The notes below the pieces were generated by a model that had not been told where the DNA came from, ran no database searches, and worked only from the letters and a program-made list of their open reading frames with translations. From Isosphaeraceae bacterium (GTDB lineage Bacteria > Planctomycetota > Planctomycetia > Isosphaerales > Isosphaeraceae), in assembly GCA_026004735.1 (NCBI GenBank), contig BPJS01000001.1, positions 2,294,001 through 2,358,000 on the forward strand: DNA of 64,000 nucleotides, given 5' to 3'. The stretch's first letter is position 1. Every line of letters begins with the position of its first letter. Below, in pieces: positions 8,255 to 15,917 of the stretch. Both the position numbers and the translations under genes were made by a program.

Positions 8255-9310
8255 TCAGAACCAACGCCGGTGTTTGCCCCAGAACCAGATTCCCAGCGAT
8301 CCGGCCAGCATCAGTCCGCACGCGGCCAGAAACAAGAGGGTGTGGCCCAGAAGCCCGCGACCGAGAACAATGTTGTCGCCGAAGAAGTTCATCCCAAAAA
8401 ATCCTACGATGAAATTGAGCGGCAGAAACAGAACCGTCACAATCGTCAGCGTCTTCATGATGTCGTTGGTTCGGTTGGCCGAGACCGACAGATACGTGTC
8501 GATCGCGCCAGTGACCAGGTCGCGGATGGCTTCGGTCAGATCGTGAAGCCGGACGAGGCTGTCATAAACGTCGCGAAAGTAGACGCGGTCGCGTGCTCCG
8601 ACTTGCGGATAATCGTCGCGTGAGAGCCGGTTGGCCACCTCGCGCTGGGGGATGATCACGCGGTAAACCTGAGCCACGGTCCGCTTGATCGCGTAGATCT
8701 GCTGGAGCGTGGCAGGCGTCGGGTGGTCCATGGTCGAGTCGAGGATGGCGTCGACTGCCTCGTCGAGATGCTCGATTGCGTTGAGATGGTCGCTTACGCC
8801 GGCGTCCAGCAGCAGATAGAGCACGTGGTCGGGCCGCCGCCGCAACCGGTTCTCCGAATCGCGCCGAATCAGCCTCCAGACCCGGTCGACCAGCGCCAGC
8901 GGTCGGGTGTGGTAGGTGACCAGGTAGTTGCGACCGAGGAACGCATCCAGTTCGTGCAGGCGGACCTGGTCGGTCTGGGGATCGAAGTCGATGGCATGAA
9001 ATACGATATACAGATATGTTTCCCACTCGTCGATCTTGGGCACGTTGCTTTCGTTCAGCGCGTCCTCGATCGAGAGCGGGTGAAACCCAAAGTCGTCGCG
9101 AAACAGCGACTCGACCTCAGTCGTATGGGCGTTGTCCGGATTGACGATGTCGATCCAGAGGCTGCCCTCGCCATCGCGCAACGCGTCCGGAACCCGCTCC
9201 CGCGGCCAGTCCAGGTGAATCTGTCCTGAACCGCTCCGATAAACACACCGCAGCACAAACTCAGCGGAACCGGGGTCCGGCGTCTGTTGCTGGGCTTCGG
9301 AACCATTCAC
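8255..9310 (-). CDS. corA: CorA-family magnesium/divalent cation transporter
   Basis: A 351-residue CorA-type channel, the normal length. The long cytoplasmic domain (residues 1-280) is followed by two membrane helices; the signature GMN is present in GFFGMNFFGDN just after the first helix (about residue 307), and the C-terminus is the usual basic KHRRWF. An upstream motif LHELDAFLGRNYLVTYH matches the family core. It transports Mg2+ (or Co2+/Ni2+) across the inner membrane as a pentamer. Its ATG overlaps the stop of the upstream lipoprotein gene by four bases, implying translational coupling. Confidence 0.93.
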   Translation of the reverse strand: MNGSEAQQQTPDPGSAEFVLRCVYRSGSGQIHLDWPRERVPDALRDGEGSLWIDIVNPDNAHTTEVESLFRDDFGFHPLSIEDALNESNVPKIDEWETYLYIVFHAIDFDPQTDQVRLHELDAFLGRNYLVTYHTRPLALVDRVWRLIRRDSENRLRRRPDHVLYLLLDAGVSDHLNAIEHLDEAVDAILDSTMDHPTPATLQQIYAIKRTVAQVYRVIIPQREVANRLSRDDYPQVGARDRVYFRDVYDSLVRLHDLTEAIRDLVTGAIDTYLSVSANRTNDIMKTLTIVTVLFLPLNFIVGFFGMNFFGDNIVLGRGLLGHTLLFLAACGLMLAGSLGIWFWGKHRRWF

Positions 9311-9708
9311 GTTCCACCTCCGGACCGTAACCGCAGCCGCTCCCGCGCCAGGTCGATCTCCACCGATTCACCCGGCTCGATCACCACGCGGATCGGGCTG
9401 GTGAACTGCTGAAAGGCCGGGTCGACGCCCGGCGACGACGGTTGGACCAGCCGAACAACGTGGGGTCCAGCGCCGACGCGGGTCGCTCGGAACGTCCCGT
9501 CCGGTTGGATCGGCGCGGAGCGGAGATGTCCGACCGCCCCATCGACGGGGATGAACTCGATCCAGCCGCCGGAGATCGGCCTGGGCCCGTCGTGCACGCG
9601 GCCCTCGACCTCCAGCTCGACGCGCGGCGTCGGTCGCCAGTGCTCGGCACAGCCCGCCTGAACGGCCAGCACGGCCGACCACATCAGGGTTCGACCCAAG
9701 CAACGCAC
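9307..9708 (-). CDS. Small lipoprotein with Ig/carboxypeptidase-regulatory-like fold
   Basis: A 133-residue protein. GTG at 9708 is chosen because GGAGAA lies nine bases upstream and it yields a clean lipoprotein leader (MRCLGRTLMWSAVLAVQAGC). The mature part reads as a beta-sandwich: VEGRVHDGPRPISGGWIEFIPV, then IQPDGTFRATRVGAGPHVVRL and a terminal strand with EPGESVEIDLARERL. Such small carboxypeptidase-regulatory-like lipoproteins are very common in planctomycetes and have no assigned function. It overlaps the corA start by four bases. Confidence 0.65.
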   Translation of the reverse strand: MRCLGRTLMWSAVLAVQAGCAEHWRPTPRVELEVEGRVHDGPRPISGGWIEFIPVDGAVGHLRSAPIQPDGTFRATRVGAGPHVVRLVQPSSPGVDPAFQQFTSPIRVVIEPGESVEIDLARERLRLRSGGGT

Positions 9709-9806
9709 GATCTTGTCTTCTCCGGACCAGCCGGCCAGACCTTGCTGCGTCTGAAGGACGGCGTCGGCCACCGTCTGGATCAATGGACGCAACTCCGCCA
9801 ACGAAG

Positions 9807-10487
9807 TCAAGCTCCGGCCGCGGCGTCGAGAACCGATCCCAGCCAGGGGACCACGTCGCGGAAGCGGGTCGCCAGGGGCCGGAGCGTCCGCTCGGCCAGG
9901 TCGATCCATTCCGGCGAGCGCGAACCGGCGACCAGTCGGCCAGCCACCTGGCCGCGTCCGGCCAGGCGTGGTTGTGATGCTCCGGGCAGCCAGATCGAAC
10001 CACCCCGCTGACGCTCACCGGCCAACCAATCCACCGAACCCAGAGCGATGAGCACTCCCCCCCGCTGTTCCAACCCAAGCCGGGGACCAACGCCGCCACA
10101 GGCCAGGATGATCCCCCCGGCCTGGCGATAGCCTAGCCCCGCACCACAGTCACCGCGGACGATCAGGCTCCCGGCCGTTAGACCGCGGCCCGCGCCGTCG
10201 TCGACCCCGGCCTGGGCGACGACCAGAAGATTGGGGGCGTTTAGCTCGGCGGCCAGTTCGGGCCCTGCCTGCCCGCGCACCTCAACCACGGCAGCCCAGT
10301 CGCCCCGCAGTCCGGCCAGCAGCAGCCGCTGGCGCTCGACGCCCTCAAGCACCACGTGGCCGACCCCCGCGTCGAGCCATTGGGTCACGCGGCGGTTGAT
10401 CTGGTGATAGTCCCGCACTTCCGGGACAGGCAGCCGGCGCGACGAAGACCAGGCCTGAGCCGCCGAAACCTCGGACTCACCGGCCAC
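9807..10487 (-). CDS. Stand-alone GXGXG-domain protein (GltB C-terminal / FwdC-like)
   Basis: About 226 residues. GTG at 10487 is proposed because it overlaps the end of the upstream gene by only 11 bases, whereas the next ATG would overlap by 83. It opens with YHQINRRVTQWLDAG and continues into a right-handed beta-helix of repeating G-x-G elements (AGSLIVRGDCGAGLGYR, GGIILACGGVGPRLGL, GGVLIALG). This is the architecture of the GltB C-terminal domain and of formylmethanofuran dehydrogenase subunit C (FwdC/FhcC). No partner subunit is adjacent, so whether it serves glutamate-synthase-like or C1 chemistry is unknown. The N-terminus (residues 1-20) is poorly conserved in appearance. Confidence 0.6.
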   Translation of the reverse strand: MAGESEVSAAQAWSSSRRLPVPEVRDYHQINRRVTQWLDAGVGHVVLEGVERQRLLLAGLRGDWAAVVEVRGQAGPELAAELNAPNLLVVAQAGVDDGAGRGLTAGSLIVRGDCGAGLGYRQAGGIILACGGVGPRLGLEQRGGVLIALGSVDWLAGERQRGGSIWLPGASQPRLAGRGQVAGRLVAGSRSPEWIDLAERTLRPLATRFRDVVPWLGSVLDAAAGA

Positions 10488-11925
10488 GCGAGGCCCCCGC
10501 CGCCGAGGAACCGGCAGCCGGCAGTTCCGCAACGGGGCCGCCGGCGTAAAACTCGGCATTCTCCGGCCGATTGTTAGTCAAATAGGTCCGCAATTCCTCC
10601 AGCGCGGCCTCCACGTCCACCCGGGCCAGCCGGACCTGGGCACCAGCCGATTGGCTATAGCGAATCGCAGCCGACGCCAACGCGCGGATCCGCTGCTCGA
10701 CGCCTCGGGTCAAGGCCGAGCCGCCAGTCAGGGCGTTCAGCCCCGAACCGCGGATCTGCTCGTCGCCGACGAACGCCTCCAAGGCCCGCAGCAACGGCTC
10801 AACCCAGCGCGAAACCAACAGCAGGTTTTTCGTCGGCGCGGACTCCGGTATGGGCAGAGAGACGATCTTTTCGCCCGCGGCGACCGCAACCCAGCCCAGC
10901 TCGTAAGCGACTAGGTCGAGATTGAGACCCCGCACCTGGGTCGGATACACCAGCCGCGACAACGCACGCCCAGCCCAGGCCCGCACCAGCGGCTCGTAGG
11001 CCGGGTTGGCCAGGATCTCGAAGGCGACCCCCGCGATTTCCGCCCCGCCGGAAAGAGGATTCTCGGTCGCCACCCGCAGCGAGCCGAGCGCCTCCAGGCA
11101 GCGAATCTGAACCGGCCATGGCGCATCCGGAACGCTGCGGAGGAACTGGGCCAGGGCCCGGGCCGCCGGCACGGCCTGGGTGTTGGCATCCAGGGGGCGC
11201 CGGCCTTGGTCGCTGGCCGTCGTTAGCCCCACCGCTGCCAGCAGCTTCACGGTGTAGGGCTGCTCCGGATCCCGGATCAACTCGATCATCAAGGGAACAA
11301 CTTCCGGAATTCCCGCACGGCTCAGGACGACCATGTAAAAAGCCCGGGAAAGCAGATGCCCGCGAAGGATTTGCTGTTGATGATCCAGCAGCCGGGCCAC
11401 ATACTCGCGCCGGAAGCTCTGGTTGGCCGGCGTGGAAGGCTCGAGCAGGGGAGCGAGCAGACGATTGGCGGCCTCATCCAGCGCCCGCGGATTGCGGCCG
11501 GCTCCTTCCGAACCCAACATGGCCGCAATGTTGGCGCGACGGGTGAGCTCCGAGACGTTGTGATCGACGTGCCGCTTGACTTCGGCCCGATCCAGACCGC
11601 GGCCCTGAGCCATCTCGGCGATGCGAGCGGCCAGGGTGTCCCGGTCGCGCACGCTCATGATCGGACCGGAAATCTCCGGATATTCATTCCGCAGCAACTC
11701 GGCACGCCGTGGCTCGGGCCAAAGCACCGGATCGACGGGCAGTTCGATCGGCCCCGCGCTCTCCGGCCGGCTTGAAGAAGCCGATTCGCCCTCCGGTAGC
11801 TCGGACTTGCGGGCCGGGTCCTGCGCTCGGACCTGACCGATCCCAGCCGGGAAGACTCCCAACCCAACGGCGATGACCAGACCTACCCGCCACCACCACC
11901 GTCCCGACTCGCGAGAGCCTGGCAT
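10477..11925 (-). CDS. Secreted HEAT-repeat-like helical protein, unknown function
   Basis: A 482-residue protein with a signal peptide (GRWWWRVGLVIAVGLGV, cleavage after VRAQ), a short low-complexity linker, then alpha-helical repeats. Segments such as PEVVPLMIELIRDPEQPYTVKLLAAVGL and WPVQIRCLEALGSLR have the helix-turn-helix spacing of HEAT/ARM repeats. The tail is Ala/Gly/Ser-rich. HEAT-like domains bind proteins or serve as scaffolds, so a periplasmic or membrane-attached scaffold role is possible but not shown. It leads the chain HEAT protein - GXGXG protein - lipoprotein - corA - recJ, all in one direction and closely spaced. Confidence 0.6.
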   Translation of the reverse strand: MPGSRESGRWWWRVGLVIAVGLGVFPAGIGQVRAQDPARKSELPEGESASSSRPESAGPIELPVDPVLWPEPRRAELLRNEYPEISGPIMSVRDRDTLAARIAEMAQGRGLDRAEVKRHVDHNVSELTRRANIAAMLGSEGAGRNPRALDEAANRLLAPLLEPSTPANQSFRREYVARLLDHQQQILRGHLLSRAFYMVVLSRAGIPEVVPLMIELIRDPEQPYTVKLLAAVGLTTASDQGRRPLDANTQAVPAARALAQFLRSVPDAPWPVQIRCLEALGSLRVATENPLSGGAEIAGVAFEILANPAYEPLVRAWAGRALSRLVYPTQVRGLNLDLVAYELGWVAVAAGEKIVSLPIPESAPTKNLLLVSRWVEPLLRALEAFVGDEQIRGSGLNALTGGSALTRGVEQRIRALASAAIRYSQSAGAQVRLARVDVEAALEELRTYLTNNRPENAEFYAGGPVAELPAAGSSAAGASRGR

Positions 11926-12125
11926 GAGTCGCTACCTTCAACGGAGTAAATCAAGCCGGGACGCTGAAGCGGCCGACCCACCCATCCCCAAACCGACCCG
12001 GTCCCAACCGGCGCAAGAGGCCGAGCGGGCGCAGAATGGACCCCGCCGGCGAGTCCAAAACCAACTCAAACTTAACCCCCGACCAACGGTTGTCAAGCAA
12101 GGCGCTCCGGGCAAGAGGGGGGAGA

Positions 12126-13538
12126 TCACGTCGGATGGACCGCTCGGCGGCGTGGGTCGGTTGCCGCGAGGATGGCCGAAACACCCGCCTGGTTGAACCC
12201 TTTGAAGCCGTCGTTCCGCTCGAGGATTTCCAGGTGGCTGCCCAGGGCGCCCTCGCTCTCGAACTGGATCTTCTGATCGGCGCTGATCCAGCCCCGCTGC
12301 CGAGCCGCGGCGAGCCGATCCACCCGAACCGGCCAGCGCTCGCCCACGGTGAACGCCTGACGCAGGAACGGAAAGTCCGAAAACGGGGGCATCGTTTCGA
12401 TCCCCTCGGCGGCCAGTTGGGTCCTTGCCGCGTCGAAGTCGAACTGCGCCTCCAGGTGGTGCAAACCCGCCGCCAGCAGTGACTCTCCGTGCAAGGCGAC
12501 CCAAAGCCCGACCGTGGCCGGTCGCTCCAGCTCGGGCAGCGGCTGGCGTGTAAAGTCGACGGCCAGTTCGTCGGGGGCCAGATCCAGGTCGGCGAAGATC
12601 ACGATCCCGGTCACCGGATGCTCCAGGATCTGAGCACCCCAGCCTGCTTCGGCGCCGGCGTGGAACCGCTCGCGGGTCTCGAACCCAAGTCGGCGAAACA
12701 GGCTCATGATCCGGGGAAAGTGAGCCCGGGAACAGCGAAAGGTATGGTGGTCGTGATTGGCCCACCCCAGCCCCAGGCGATCCTGGCGGGCCTTCTGAAC
12801 CCGGGCGGCTCGATTGCGCGATTGCCAGAAGGCCCGCTCCGCCTCGAAAACCAGGTGACAGGCCAGGTCGCGCGAGCCATGGCACAGCTCCAAAACCCGA
12901 TCCAACAGTTCGTCCAATTCGCACAGGGCAGCCTGTTCGTCGGGCAGACCGCGGCGCCGCGCGGTCCAGAGATCGCGCGCCGCCAGCGCATCCCGCGCGG
13001 CGTGGGGGGCGAGGCGGCCGGATCGGGCCAACTCGCCGTCCCAGGGGTCTAAGGTCCGGGTCGCCCGACGCTCAACGGCCGCCAGCGACGTGGTCCCGGC
13101 AACCCGGGCGACTCGGTACGGCCCGAACGCGTATCCCTCCAGCTTCGGCCCCAGGTCATGTGCCCGGGCAAACTCGGCGACCGACTCGACCTTGACCGCC
13201 AACTCCAGCACCGCCGCACTGCCCTTGGGCCGCGTCACGACCCGCGGAAACATCCCGCCTGCGTGGCGAAAGACCAGGCCGCCCTCGGGGTCGGTCGTTT
13301 CCCAGTCACGCTCGAAGCCCCAGCCCTCCAGTTCAAGGCTCGATACGGCCGCTTCGTGGATCACGACGTGATCGAGCCAATCCACGAGGCGGGTGCCGGT
13401 CTCGTCCCGCATGCGCCGCGCTAGCGTCGCGGCGAACGGATTGGAGGTGATCCCCGCTTCGACCCATCGGCGCAGGGCCGACGCCGCCTCGGGATAGCGC
13501 CTCCAGTCGAATTCCGACCCACCGACCGGATGGGGCAT
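12126..13538 (-). CDS. Conserved protein of unknown function, VOC-like motifs
   Basis: A 470-residue soluble protein. ATG at 13538 has a GGAG nine bases upstream; the ATG at 13598 has none. The C-terminal half carries ANHDHHTFRCSR, LGFETRERF, GWGAQILEHP, a second GLHHLEAQFDF and GSHLEILERNDGF. The repeated pattern of His, Glu and His-rich strands separated by about 50-110 residues resembles vicinal-oxygen-chelate (glyoxalase/HPPD/DUF1338-like) metal sites. The N-terminal half has no motif I can name. The VOC assignment is inference; I do not recognise the family with certainty. It is divergent from the murB-like gene. Confidence 0.5.
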   Translation of the reverse strand: MPHPVGGSEFDWRRYPEAASALRRWVEAGITSNPFAATLARRMRDETGTRLVDWLDHVVIHEAAVSSLELEGWGFERDWETTDPEGGLVFRHAGGMFPRVVTRPKGSAAVLELAVKVESVAEFARAHDLGPKLEGYAFGPYRVARVAGTTSLAAVERRATRTLDPWDGELARSGRLAPHAARDALAARDLWTARRRGLPDEQAALCELDELLDRVLELCHGSRDLACHLVFEAERAFWQSRNRAARVQKARQDRLGLGWANHDHHTFRCSRAHFPRIMSLFRRLGFETRERFHAGAEAGWGAQILEHPVTGIVIFADLDLAPDELAVDFTRQPLPELERPATVGLWVALHGESLLAAGLHHLEAQFDFDAARTQLAAEGIETMPPFSDFPFLRQAFTVGERWPVRVDRLAAARQRGWISADQKIQFESEGALGSHLEILERNDGFKGFNQAGVSAILAATDPRRRAVHPT

Positions 13539-13810
13539 GACGCGCGACTCCGTGAAGCCTCGCGGACGGGCAGCCGATTGCTCCTCACCCGCCAGCATCC
13601 AATTAGTTTGCCTGGAACCGATTGGCGGAAACCAGAGGCTCTGGCCGTGCCGGTTTCCTTGACGCCCCCCCGAGCCACGGCTAGGATGACGCCCACTTGT
13701 CCTGATCCGCCGGCCCTCTGGTTTCAGAATGCGAAACCCGGTCTGGAATTAAGATCGGCAGCGGCGACCCAATCATCGAGTGCCAGGCGGCGGTGGAGCG
13801 CGGCCATCGC

Positions 13811-14692
13811 ATGGGACCGTTTGACGACCTGAGCGACTTCGTTCGACCCTCGGTGCCGTTGGCGCCGCTGACTTGGTTTCGGCTCGGCGGGCCGGCTGAA
13901 TATCTGGCCCGACCGCGGACGACCGAACATCTGGCCACGGTCTTGGCGCGCTGCCTTCAGAGTGGGATCCCGTTTCGCATCCTCGGGTCTGGGACGAACG
14001 TCCTGGTTCGAGATGAGGGAGTCCGCGGCCTGGTGGTTCACTTGGAAAGCCCGGCTTTTTCCGATGTCCGAATCGAGGGGACCTCAGTCCAGGCCGGCGC
14101 TGCCGTTCCAGTCACCGCCCTGATTTCCCAAACGGCGCGGGCGGGGCTAGCTGGTCTGGAACTGCTGACCGGCATCCCGGGCACCGTCGGCGGTGCGTTG
14201 CGGGGCAACGCGGGCGGTCGCGAGGGGTCGATCGGACGCTACGTTCAGTCGGTCGAAGTGCTCGACGATGCGGGGCGGGTCGTGGTCCGCGAAAAGGACG
14301 AGATCCATTTTGGCCCCCACGAATCGGATCTGGACGAACCGGTTATCTTGGGCTGCTCGCTGAGCCTCGAACCGGATCATCCGGAGGCCGTTGTGCGACG
14401 GATGCGTCGAATCTGGATCGTCAAGAAGGAGAATCAGCCTTACGGCCACCAATCCTCGGGCTACATTTTCCGCGACCCGGCCCCCGATGTCTCGGCCCGG
14501 ACCCTGATTGACCAGGCCGGCCTGAAGGGCCTTCGGCTCGGGGGTGCGGAGGTTTCGGACCGGCACTCCGGATACATGATCGCGCACCCGGGGGCCACGG
14601 CCGCTGATGTTCTGGGGCTGATGGAGCTAGTCCGGCAGCGAGTCAAGGATCATTCGGGCTACGACCTGGAACCTCAGATCCAAGTCTGGTGA
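13811..14692 (+). CDS. MurB-like FAD protein with substituted catalytic residues
   Basis: A 293-residue homologue of UDP-N-acetylenolpyruvoylglucosamine reductase, which makes UDP-MurNAc for peptidoglycan. FAD-binding elements are intact: GSGTNVLVRDEG (about residues 61-72) and GIPGTVGGALRGNAGG. All three active-site positions differ: the YRxS motif (E. coli Arg159) reads PHES with His170; the GSxFKNP motif (Ser229) reads GYIFRDP with Tyr218; the C-terminal EPE (Glu325) reads EPQ. The last alignment is ungapped over 20 residues. The protein may therefore lack reductase activity or do different chemistry. ATG at 13811 has a GGAG 12 bases upstream; GTG at 13793 is an alternative start. An FtsQ-like gene follows. 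Confidence 0.8.
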   Translation: MGPFDDLSDFVRPSVPLAPLTWFRLGGPAEYLARPRTTEHLATVLARCLQSGIPFRILGSGTNVLVRDEGVRGLVVHLESPAFSDVRIEGTSVQAGAAVPVTALISQTARAGLAGLELLTGIPGTVGGALRGNAGGREGSIGRYVQSVEVLDDAGRVVVREKDEIHFGPHESDLDEPVILGCSLSLEPDHPEAVVRRMRRIWIVKKENQPYGHQSSGYIFRDPAPDVSARTLIDQAGLKGLRLGGAEVSDRHSGYMIAHPGATAADVLGLMELVRQRVKDHSGYDLEPQIQVW

Positions 14693-14752
14693 CCGAAGCC
14701 GAGCGCTGGCTGCCTTGACGGGACGCCGGCCAGACGGACAATTCGGATCGCA

Positions 14753-14781
14753 AACCGGGCCAGGCCGGACCCAGCCCGGTT
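14753..14781. other. Stem-loop upstream of FtsQ-like gene
   Basis: AACCGGGC (14753-14760) and GCCCGGTT (14774-14781) form a perfect eight-base-pair stem with a 13-base loop. It lies between the murB-like and FtsQ-like genes. No T-tract follows, so it could be an mRNA stability or attenuation element, or chance in GC-rich DNA. Confidence 0.3.
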
Positions 14782-14815
14782 GACTCACCGTCGGCCACCA
14801 GCGCGAGAATGCCCG

Positions 14816-15796
14816 GTGACGGATCGCCGCGACGCCCCCGAGTCTGCTCTCGAAGAATCGACTCCGGAGGCGCCCGCCCGGCCGCGTTCGACCGTCGCCG
14901 CGTCGACGCCGTCGCCCCTGAGGCCCCGGCTTGGCCGCCTGGCCCTGGCGTTGGGGAGTCTGGTGGTCGTGCTGGGCATCGGCTGGGAAGCCTGGAGCCG
15001 GATCGCCGACTGGGTTCATCGCCACCCGGAGTATCAGATCACGCTCGAGGAGATTGACCTGATCCCTCCGCCTCCCGCCAGTCTGAAGGGAGGACGGCAG
15101 GCCCTGCTCCGTCAGATCGCTGCGAACTGGGGGCTGGGCTCGACCATCTCGGCTCTCGGCTGCCGGCCCGACGACCTGGCCCGCCGCCTGGCGCTCAGCT
15201 CGTCCTGGATCGAGGCCGTGGAGCAGGTCGCCATCCTCGGGCACCCGCCCCGACTCCGCGTCGCGCTCCGTTACCGCCATCCGGTCGCCGTGCTGGCGAT
15301 CGCCGGCGGCGGATGGATCTACCTGGACCGCCACGGGGTCGTCCTCCCTCCGGCCGAGGTCGATCCCCAGCAGGCCGGGCCGCTGATCGCCGTGCGGGGC
15401 TGGAGCGGTCCGATCGATCCCCGCCCCGGCCTCAGCCTCGCGCCGCCCGGCTCTGAAAGCGAGACCCGCCTGCGCGCGGCCGTCCGACTCTGCGAGTTCT
15501 TCCAGCAGCAAACCGCCCGCCAGCTGGGGCAACCCCGGATCGTGGCGGTCAACCTCCGCTACGGCCCAACTTCCCTGTACGCGCAGACCGACTGGGGGCT
15601 TTGGGTGCTTTGGGGTGAGGCTCCGGGAGAAGAGACGCCTGGAAACCTCGACGCCAACCGAAAGTGGCAGTTGCTGCGCATCTGGCTGGAGACGCATCCA
15701 CCTGATCCGTCCATCACTTCGGACAGTTATCTGATCTTCACGGCCGAGAGCGCGCGACTCGAACGGTTTACGGTCGGCGGTCGCTCGAGCGATTGA
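14816..15796 (+). CDS. FtsQ-like single-pass membrane protein
   Basis: A 326-residue protein; GTG at 14816 with GAGAA upstream is the better-supported start. After a Pro/Ser/Arg-rich cytoplasmic part (to about residue 40), one membrane helix (LGRLALALGSLVVVLGIGW) leads to a periplasmic domain. Segments there fit the POTRA/FtsQ plan: W-x-V-x-x-V (SWIEAVEQVAILGHPPRLRVAL), YRHPVAVL and WIYLDRHGVVLPP. Position after murB matches the classical dcw order murB-ftsQ. FtsQ recruits divisome components; planctomycetes lack FtsZ but often keep a divergent FtsQ. Identification is by architecture and synteny rather than close identity. Confidence 0.55.
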   Translation: MTDRRDAPESALEESTPEAPARPRSTVAASTPSPLRPRLGRLALALGSLVVVLGIGWEAWSRIADWVHRHPEYQITLEEIDLIPPPPASLKGGRQALLRQIAANWGLGSTISALGCRPDDLARRLALSSSWIEAVEQVAILGHPPRLRVALRYRHPVAVLAIAGGGWIYLDRHGVVLPPAEVDPQQAGPLIAVRGWSGPIDPRPGLSLAPPGSESETRLRAAVRLCEFFQQQTARQLGQPRIVAVNLRYGPTSLYAQTDWGLWVLWGEAPGEETPGNLDANRKWQLLRIWLETHPPDPSITSDSYLIFTAESARLERFTVGGRSSD

Positions 15797-15917
15797 GCGT
15801 ACCGGCCGGGGAGATTTGCTGGCCTGGCTGTCCCTTTAGAGCGTGAGAGTGGGGCAGAATCGACTTGCGCTCTGGCCGCCGCTGCCCGGCTCGAACTTTC
15901 GGACGAGATCTCCGCGG

